A stretch of DNA of 7,122 nucleotides from Planctomycetota bacterium. GTDB lineage: Bacteria > Planctomycetota > Phycisphaerae > Phycisphaerales > UBA1924. A model generated the notes under the pieces. The model worked only from the letters and a program-made list of their open reading frames with translations. It did not search any database and was not told where the DNA came from. The DNA lies in contig JAEYNG010000133.1 of NCBI GenBank assembly GCA_023412695.1, positions 1 to 7,122 on the forward strand, in the 5' to 3' direction. Numbering within the stretch: position 1 is the stretch's first letter; every line of letters begins with the position of its first letter. This document shows positions 5,046-7,122 of this stretch, in pieces. A program made the position numbers and the translations under genes.

Positions 5046-7103
5046 CAGCCCGCGAACAACGCGTGCGTAAATGCGCAGGTGATCGGCTACGGCACGTTCG
5101 ACGGGACGACGATCCTTGCGACCAACGATGGATCTGCGAGCTGCGGCAGCTCCGGCGCCAACGCGGACGTGTGGTACCGCTTTGTCGCCCCCGCGACGGC
5201 CAACGTCACCGTTGAAACCTGTGGCAACGCGAGCTACGACACCGTGCTCTCCGTGCACTCGGGCGTTTGCCCGGCGACAACCGGCACGCAGCTGGCATGC
5301 AACGACGATAGTTGCGGCATTCGCTCGCGAGTTGTTTTCCAGGCGATCAACGGCGTGGAGTACCTGATCCGTGTCAGCGGATTCAGCAACCGGACGGGGA
5401 CCTTCTCGCTCACCGTGTCCACCGACGGCAGCGGCCAGCCCCCGGCCAACGACACCTGCGATGGCGCCCTGCCGATCGGCAACGGCACGGTGAACGGGTC
5501 GAACAACAGCGCGAGTGGCGACGGCGACGCGGCGTGCGCCGGCCCTTCCGCGCCGGACGTGTATTACCGCTATACCGCGCCGGCGACGGGCGCGGTCGCC
5601 GCGAGCACGTGCGGCGGCGCGAACTTCAACACCGCGATCTCCGTGCACTCTGGTTGCCCCGCGACTACCGAGAACCAGATCGCGTGCAACGACAACTTCT
5701 GCGTCTTCCGCTCGCAGGTCGAGTTCGAGGCGGTGCAGGGCCAGGAGTACATCATCCGCGTCGCGGGGATCGAGAGCGCCGGCGCGTTCCAGCTCACCCT
5801 CGGCGACCCGCCCCCGCCCTCGACCGATGGGCCCGATGTGACGCACCAGCACATCAACAGCATCGCGGGCTATGGCGTCGTCGGCGGCGTGCGCGCCTAC
5901 GCGCTGGGCTCCGACACCTGCAACATCGGCACCGAGAACCTGCTCTGGACCGGTCAGGGCACCCCGGCGCTCGCGATGAACGCGTACCGCCTCCAGGACG
6001 GCCGGCTCGTGCAGATCGGCCTCGGGTTCGCCAAGACCGCGTGCTGCGCCATCGCCGGCAGCGGCTGCGGCACCTGCAACGGCGCGGGGGGCAGCGTTCT
6101 CGGCGCCGGCTGCAAGGACGTGTACAGCGCCGGATTCAACGGGGTTCAATCGAACCTGGCTCCGCGCTCTTCCATCAACGGTTATACCGCCGTCATCGGA
6201 AGCTTCCCGGCCACATCCGGCAATGCGATCTTCCGCCGCCTGCAGATCGCCCAGTCCGATCTCACGACCGCCAACTTCCCCGGCGCCCGCTACATCGTCG
6301 AGGGCGCGTACATGGCGACCGACGACGCCGCGGCCGGCAAGGCGATGAACAACAACTCCTACATGATCGTGAACGTGGACCAGTCCTCCTTTGAGCTCCT
6401 TCCCGCGACCGGGACATACGAGCAGATCCCCGCCATCCAGGCGTGGCGCGACCACGGCCTTGGCAATAACACGACAGACCCCTCGGTCGGGGTCTTCAGC
6501 GTCGACGTGCCGGGCGAGGGCCGCTTCTGGATCGCCACCAAGGTCACCGACCGCGGCGACGGCACCTTCCTCTACGACTACGCCGTCTACAACATGAACT
6601 CCGACCGCTCCGGCGGCTCGCTCTCCGTGCCGCGCGGCCTCGGCGTCACCGTCACCGACATCGGCTTCCACGACGTGAACTACCACTCCGGCGAGCCCTA
6701 CGACAACACCGACTGGACCAACGCCCTCACCTCCGCGGCCGTCACCTGGAGCAGCCCGCAGACGTTTGCCCAGAACCCCAACTCCAACGCACTCCGCTGG
6801 GGCACCATGTACAACTTCTGGATCGTCGCCGACAGCGCGCCGACCACCGGCACGGTCACCCTCGGCCTCTTCAAGCCCGGCACGCCGACAGAGATCGCCT
6901 TCGACGTCCCGGTCCCCACCCCGCTCGGCGTGCCCTGCACCGCCGACTTTGACGACAACGGCGAGGTGGAGGTCCCCGACATCTTCGCGTTCCTCTCCGC
7001 CTGGTTCGCGGGCGACGAGAGCGCGGAGTTCGACGGCGTCTGCGGCATTGCCGTCCCCGACATCTTCGCCTTCCTCAGCCAGTGGTTCGCGGGCTGCCCG
7101 TAA
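4959..7103 (+). CDS. Secreted protein with two PPC-like domains, an unknown domain and a dockerin-like C-terminus
   Basis: This is a complete gene of 714 residues from ATG 4959, ending at TAA 7101-7103. ATG 4953 and 4977 are in-frame alternatives. Order by residue: Sec signal peptide (1-29, basic MKKE start, Ala/Leu-rich core, AAA|QP cleavage), PPC-like domain 1 (about 32-154), PPC-like domain 2 (about 163-282), a Pro-rich linker (DPPPPSTDGP), a domain of about 360 residues with no family I can name (293-653), then two dockerin-like segments (663-714). The unknown domain has clustered cysteines (TCNIGT, ACCAIAG, GCGTCNG, GAGCKDVYSAG) and the strand RFWIATKV. I see no protease or hydrolase catalytic motif. 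By inference it is exported and held at the surface or in an extracellular assembly. The terminator upstream suggests it has its own promoter, but none is convincing in the gap. Confidence 0.95.
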   Translation: MKKERLMKAVTAAAAGLAAVLLCAGTAAAQPANNACVNAQVIGYGTFDGTTILATNDGSASCGSSGANADVWYRFVAPATANVTVETCGNASYDTVLSVHSGVCPATTGTQLACNDDSCGIRSRVVFQAINGVEYLIRVSGFSNRTGTFSLTVSTDGSGQPPANDTCDGALPIGNGTVNGSNNSASGDGDAACAGPSAPDVYYRYTAPATGAVAASTCGGANFNTAISVHSGCPATTENQIACNDNFCVFRSQVEFEAVQGQEYIIRVAGIESAGAFQLTLGDPPPPSTDGPDVTHQHINSIAGYGVVGGVRAYALGSDTCNIGTENLLWTGQGTPALAMNAYRLQDGRLVQIGLGFAKTACCAIAGSGCGTCNGAGGSVLGAGCKDVYSAGFNGVQSNLAPRSSINGYTAVIGSFPATSGNAIFRRLQIAQSDLTTANFPGARYIVEGAYMATDDAAAGKAMNNNSYMIVNVDQSSFELLPATGTYEQIPAIQAWRDHGLGNNTTDPSVGVFSVDVPGEGRFWIATKVTDRGDGTFLYDYAVYNMNSDRSGGSLSVPRGLGVTVTDIGFHDVNYHSGEPYDNTDWTNALTSAAVTWSSPQTFAQNPNSNALRWGTMYNFWIVADSAPTTGTVTLGLFKPGTPTEIAFDVPVPTPLGVPCTADFDDNGEVEVPDIFAFLSAWFAGDESAEFDGVCGIAVPDIFAFLSQWFAGCP
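5052..5420 (+). repeat. PPC-like domain, copy 1
   Basis: About 123 residues with the order NNAC, ATNDGSASCG, DVWYRFVAPA, ETCGNASYDTVLSVHSG, CP, ACNDDSCG, RSRVVF, EYLIRVSGF, TGTFSLTV. This is the pattern of the bacterial pre-peptidase C-terminal-like beta-sandwich as found in secreted Planctomycetota proteins. Here it sits at the N-terminus, with no peptidase attached. It is homologous throughout to the next unit. Confidence 0.8.
5445..5804 (+). repeat. PPC-like domain, copy 2
   Basis: This is the second copy, 120 residues: ANDTCDGA, DVYYRYTAPATG, STCGGANFNTAISVHSG, CP, ACNDNFC, RSQVEFEA, EYIIRVAGI, GAFQLTLG. It keeps the cysteines of copy 1 (TCG, CP, ACND..C), which suggests conserved disulfides, while most other positions have diverged; the duplication is therefore not recent. 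Confidence 0.8.
5835..6917 (+). other. Domain of unknown function in the secreted protein
   Basis: About 360 residues between the PPC-like pair and the C-terminal tail. Visible landmarks in order: IAGYGVVGGVRAYALGSDTCN, ALAMNAYRLQDGRLVQIGLG, the cysteine cluster CC...GCGTCNG, LGAGCKDVYSAGFNG, APRSSINGYTA, RRLQIAQSDL, YIVEGAYMATDDAAAG, NNNSYMIV, RFWIATKV, LYDYAVYNMNSDRS and WGTMYNFWIVAD. I recall similar landmarks in other large secreted planctomycete proteins, but know of no assigned activity. It is beta-rich by appearance. Confidence 0.6.
6945..7100 (+). repeat. Duplicated dockerin-like C-terminal segment
   Basis: Two copies lie back to back: 6945-7016 (loop D-F-D-D-N-G-E-V-E-V-P-D, then IFAFLSAWFAGD) and 7026-7100 (loop E-F-D-G-V-C-G-I-A-V-P-D, then IFAFLSQWFAGCP). 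Copy 1 has calcium-ligand type residues at loop positions 1, 3, 5 and 12 plus Gly at 6, like type I dockerin and EF-hand loops. Copy 2 has lost those at 5 and 6. The helix that follows is nearly identical in both. Confidence 0.78.
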
Positions 7104-7122
7104 GCCCATCCGCTTCCAAGTC

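Noticed and set aside
3237..7109. A 1290-codon open frame on the minus strand covering both genes and the gap
   Set aside because: It is codon-for-codon complementary to the two plus-strand genes. It stays open only because TTA, CTA and TCA codons are almost unused in this GC-rich DNA. Its product is low-complexity Arg/Ala/Val/Gly, it runs through the terminator, and the plus-strand proteins have clear domains.
7104..7122. Terminator after the second gene
   Set aside because: Only 19 bases remain and no stem is visible; any terminator lies outside the window.

Overview
The window is GC-rich DNA from a bacterium that carries very large secreted, cysteine-rich proteins. Several features point to the Planctomycetota, most likely a Phycisphaerae-like lineage: the tandem pre-peptidase-C-like domains with the TCG...SVHSG...CND pattern, the GACC-type cysteine knot, and C-terminal dockerin-like ends of the form DIFxFLSxWFxG. 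This assignment rests on remembered family patterns, not on a search.

Layout. Positions 3-4790 (+) are the 3' part of one giant gene whose start lies upstream of the window. Its visible 1595 residues consist of nine tandem Ig-like units of about 115-121 residues (60-3260), a pair of related C-terminal beta-rich domains (3312-3764 and 4110-4661) separated by a cysteine-rich GACC segment (3801-3905), and a short dockerin-like end. A clear intrinsic terminator follows (4810-4844). After a 168-bp gap, a second gene (4959-7103, +) encodes a complete secreted protein: signal peptide, two PPC-like domains, a roughly 360-residue domain of unknown function, and a duplicated dockerin-like C-terminus. 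The last 19 bases are non-coding and show nothing.

The two genes are probably separate transcription units, because a strong hairpin terminator lies between them. They share a C-terminal signature ending in WFxGCP-stop, which suggests a common export, anchoring or assembly route to the cell surface. Neither protein shows a recognisable catalytic domain, so surface structure, adhesion or binding is the most reasonable inference.

I found no RNA gene, CRISPR array, insertion sequence, defence cassette or other mobile signature. The most interesting content is the internal evolution of the Ig-like array: a cysteine pair that appears and disappears together between units, and a 360-bp tandem block with mosaic similarity.
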